From Bacillus sp. FJAT-52991 (GTDB taxonomy: Bacteria > Bacillota > Bacilli > Bacillales > Domibacillaceae), in the NCBI RefSeq assembly GCF_037201805.1, contig NZ_CP147404.1, forward strand, positions 1,078,001-1,142,000: a DNA stretch of 64,000 nt, written 5' to 3'. The position numbers and the translations under genes were made by a program. Of the stretch, positions 61,584-64,000 are shown piece by piece (positions within the stretch are counted from its first letter, which is position 1; every line of letters starts with the position of its first letter). The notes under the pieces are model-generated. The model had not been told where the DNA came from and did not search any database. It worked only from the letters and a program-made list of their open reading frames with translations.

Positions 61584-63284
61584 ATGAAGTTTACCGAGTA
61601 TTTATATGAGCGGCCGAATATTGAACAGGCAGAGAATGAAACGGATCAGCTGCTTCAACGTTTTGTAGCAGCGAAGACAGTAGTCGAACAGATCGACCTT
61701 TTAACAGAAATCAATCAAATCCGTAACCGCATTAGCACAATGATGGACCTTTGCTACATTCGCTATACGATTGATACGACGAATGAATTTTATCAACGAG
61801 AACAAGACTATATGGATGAAATGTCACCAAGAATGGAAGAAATCTCATCTAAATTAAACGAAGCGTTACTTTCTTCTATTCATCGCTCTGAACTTGAAAA
61901 AGTGCTAGGGAAGCAACTGTTTTCAACAGCAGAAGCTCAAGTGAAAACCTTTTCGAAAGAAATTCTGCCTTTGCTTGAGAAAGAAAATAAGCTTTCTTCA
62001 CAATATACTCAATTGGTTGCTTCTGCGCAAATTGAGTTTAATGGAGAAACACTTACATTAGCACAACTAGAACCTTATGCTGAAGTAGCTGATCGTACGC
62101 TGCGTAAACAGGCGGTAGAAGCTCGCTTTGCTTTTTTTGCTGAGCATGAAGAACAGTTTGATGAGCTGTATGATCAATTGGTGAAAGTAAGAACAGAAAT
62201 CGCTCATAAGCTAGGTTTTCAAAATTTTACTGAACTTGGCTATTATCGTTTAAATCGAGTGAATTATGACGCATCAATGGTTAAAGGATATCGAGAGCAA
62301 ATTAAACAGCATATCGTTCCGTTAGCCACAAAATTAAGAAACGAACAACGAAAGCGAATTGGCGTTGACTCTTTGAAGTTTTATGATGAAGCGTATCAAT
62401 TTACAACGGGAAACGCAAAACCAAAAGAAGACGCGAACTGGATTGTCTCAAATGGAAAGAAAATGTATGAAGAGCTCTCATCAGAAACAGCTGAGTTCTT
62501 TCAGTTTATGCTTGATCGCCAATTGATGGACCTTGAGGCGAAAAAAGGGAAAGCGGGTGGTGGATATTGCACCTATATGCATGATTATCGCTCGCCATTT
62601 ATCTTTGCTAATTTCAATGGAACGTCCGGAGATATCGATGTGTTGACTCATGAAGCAGGGCACGCTTTTCAAGTGTATTGCAGCAGAGACTTTTCCGTAC
62701 CTGAATACTTGTGGCCAACGTATGAAGCGTGTGAAATTCATTCGATGAGCATGGAGTTTTTCACTTGGCCATGGATGGAGCTATTTTTTCAAGAGGATAC
62801 AGAGAAATATAAGTATGCTCATTTGAACGATGCCATTTTATTTTTGCCTTATGGGGCAGCTGTGGATGAATTTCAGCATCGGATTTACGAACAACCAACT
62901 CTCACCTCTGCAGAACGAAAACAAGTGTGGAAGGAGATTGAGAAAGAATATTTGCCACATCGGGATTATGACGGTATTTCTTATTTAGAATCTGGTGGCT
63001 TTTGGCAACGTCAAGGCCATATATATGATGTGCCGTTTTACTATATTGATTACACGCTTGCGCAAGTTTGTGCATTGCAATTTTGGAAGCGAATGGATGA
63101 GGACCGAGAAGCGGCATGGAAGGACTATGTTGAGATTTGTCAAATAGGAGGCAGTCTCTCTTTTACTGAAATCGTTCGAAAAGCGAACCTAATTTCACCT
63201 TTTGAAGAAGGGTGTATTGCATCCGTGTTAAAGCCAATTGAAAAGTGGCTAGAAGAAGGAACAGAAAAAGTAAAACAATTATAG
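61584..63284 (+). CDS. M3 family oligoendopeptidase (PepF-like)
   Basis: 566 residues. The zinc site HEAGH covers His356-His360, with the third ligand region EACEIHSMSMEFFTWP. FANFNGTSGDIDVLTHEAGHAF and PFYYIDYTLAQVCALQFW are typical of the M3B oligoendopeptidase F group. It is cytoplasmic and hydrolyses short peptides. The ATG at 61584 follows GAGGGGGAT; an earlier in-frame start at 61563 overlaps the MarR stop. Confidence 0.93.
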   Translation: MKFTEYLYERPNIEQAENETDQLLQRFVAAKTVVEQIDLLTEINQIRNRISTMMDLCYIRYTIDTTNEFYQREQDYMDEMSPRMEEISSKLNEALLSSIHRSELEKVLGKQLFSTAEAQVKTFSKEILPLLEKENKLSSQYTQLVASAQIEFNGETLTLAQLEPYAEVADRTLRKQAVEARFAFFAEHEEQFDELYDQLVKVRTEIAHKLGFQNFTELGYYRLNRVNYDASMVKGYREQIKQHIVPLATKLRNEQRKRIGVDSLKFYDEAYQFTTGNAKPKEDANWIVSNGKKMYEELSSETAEFFQFMLDRQLMDLEAKKGKAGGGYCTYMHDYRSPFIFANFNGTSGDIDVLTHEAGHAFQVYCSRDFSVPEYLWPTYEACEIHSMSMEFFTWPWMELFFQEDTEKYKYAHLNDAILFLPYGAAVDEFQHRIYEQPTLTSAERKQVWKEIEKEYLPHRDYDGISYLESGGFWQRQGHIYDVPFYYIDYTLAQVCALQFWKRMDEDREAAWKDYVEICQIGGSLSFTEIVRKANLISPFEEGCIASVLKPIEKWLEEGTEKVKQL

Positions 63285-63296
63285 TGAGTGAAATAG

Positions 63297-63328
63297 AAAA
63301 AGTGCCCAGCTGATGTGGGCACTTTTTT
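63297..63328. terminator. bidirectional terminator between the M3 peptidase and clpE genes
   Basis: AAAAAGTGCCCA pairs with TGGGCACTTTTT (the inner loop contains GCTGATG), with A/T runs on both sides. Confidence 0.9.
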
Positions 63329-63331
63329 CCA

Positions 63332-64000
63332 TTAAGCGATGATTGTGATTTGCTCTTCTTCGATCACTGCTTGCAGTTGTTTTATTTCAGGATGATCTAA
63401 AATAAAGTCAGCGATGCGATCTTCTAGTTGTTCTTGGATGACGCGGCGTAGTGGACGGGCACCGAAAGCGGGATGGTAGCCGAGCTCACTTAATTTTTGC
63501 TTTACTTCATCTGAGACTTGCAGTGTCATTTGCTGCTCTTGTAATGTTTCATTTAATTCTTCAAGCATTAAGTCAACGATTTGTAATAAATGATCTTGAT
63601 CAAGCGCTTGAAACTCAATAATGTTATCAAAGCGGTTCAGAAACTCTGGCTTAAAGAAACTGCTTAAAGAATCTAAGATGGAACTTTCCTTCGCAGTCGC
63701 ATTCTTGTCAAAGCCAACCGTGATGGATTTGTTTGTTACACCAACATTGCTTGTCATAATGATCACTGTATCTTTAAAGCTGACGGTTCTTCCTTGGCTA
63801 TCTGTTAAGCGACCATCTTCAAGAATTTGCAAAAACATATGCTGCACATCAGGGTGTGCTTTTTCAATTTCATCTAGCAAAATAATGCTGTATGGGTGAC
63901 GGCGGACTTTTTCCGTTAATTGTCCGGCTTCCTCATGACCGACATATCCTGGAGGAGAACCGATTAACTTAGATACGCTATGTTTCTCCATATACTCGCT
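63332..64000 (-). CDS. clpE: ATP-dependent Clp protease ATP-binding subunit ClpE, C-terminal part (cut by window edge)
   Basis: Only the last ~223 residues are visible; the frame is open to the right edge ([12 protein letters not shown]...). It includes the second AAA+ module: [37 protein letters not shown] (Walker B), sensor 1 MTSNVG, and [22 protein letters not shown] (D2-small, sensor 2). [16 protein letters not shown] and the insert after SNVG fit ClpE better than ClpC or ClpB. The N-terminal zinc finger that would confirm ClpE is outside the window. Confidence 0.85.
   Translation of the reverse strand, partial: SEYMEKHSVSKLIGSPPGYVGHEEAGQLTEKVRRHPYSIILLDEIEKAHPDVQHMFLQILEDGRLTDSQGRTVSFKDTVIIMTSNVGVTNKSITVGFDKNATAKESSILDSLSSFFKPEFLNRFDNIIEFQALDQDHLLQIVDLMLEELNETLQEQQMTLQVSDEVKQKLSELGYHPAFGARPLRRVIQEQLEDRIADFILDHPEIKQLQAVIEEEQITIIA

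Noticed and set aside
1..64000. CRISPR arrays, tRNA or rRNA genes, prophage genes
   Set aside because: No regularly spaced repeats, tRNA cloverleaf features, rRNA stretches or phage structural genes were noticed on either strand.

Overview
The window reads as chromosome of a low-GC, endospore-forming Bacillaceae species. Pointers are a GerA-type germinant receptor operon, two sporulation-type histidine kinases (one close to KinD), many Bacillus-type genes (yteA, ykuS, kipR, ycsG, ykoY, clpE), AGGAGG ribosome binding sites, frequent TTG/GTG starts and compact intrinsic terminators. The lysine 6-dehydrogenase resembles the Geobacillus enzyme. No rRNA, tRNA, CRISPR array, prophage or protein-coding transposase was seen.

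Layout. 1-2.2 kb: end of a DUF418 membrane protein, a small membrane protein, an XRE regulator and a membrane-anchored protein. 2.4-9.1 kb: lysine 6-dehydrogenase and an aldehyde dehydrogenase flanking a divergent ger operon in B-A-C order. 9.2-18.4 kb: SodF, then two TPP-riboswitch units, thiW alone and the large salvage operon ylmB-tenA-thiZ-thiX-thiY-thiM-thiD-thiE. 18.4-26 kb: PAS sensor kinase, YteA, lipid kinase, acetate-type symporter with its DUF485 partner and a divergent AraC regulator. 26-30 kb: a heme-stress module (hrtA, hrtB, hssS, hssR) with a recognisable HssR box. 30-35 kb: DHA2 multidrug exporter with a divergent TetR, then an amino acid permease. 35.6-40.1 kb: 5-oxoprolinase operon kipR-pxpB-pxpC-pxpA-ycsG. 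40-46.4 kb: malic enzyme, SAM-riboswitch metI-metC, small stress proteins, nucleoside transporter. 46.5-54.3 kb: prfC, NhaC antiporter, SwrC-like RND pump, Mn-riboswitch ykoY. 54.4-64 kb: radical SAM protein, acyltransferase, ogt, kinD-like kinase, nucleotidase, MarR regulator, M3 peptidase and the end of clpE.

The most unusual signal is a dispersed family of short non-coding elements at 21.5, 35.2, 44.2 and 44.8 kb, with a probable relic at 2.4 kb. Each starts right after TTTAT with a CCCGCATTAACGGG-type end and finishes in a shared GATTGAAnTTTCAC end, without terminal inverted repeats or target duplication. This fits IS200/IS605-type PATEs. The 188-bp copy keeps a 3' region that folds into hairpins plus an H-type pseudoknot, like a TnpB omega RNA, although no tnpA or tnpB lies in the window. 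The other copies are stepwise deletions of it. One copy sits in the 3' end of metC and supplies its stop codon.

Regulation is unusually readable: two TPP riboswitches, one SAM-I riboswitch, one yybP-ykoY Mn riboswitch, an HssR box, candidate operators upstream of kipR and the swrC-like gene, and terminators at most gene ends.
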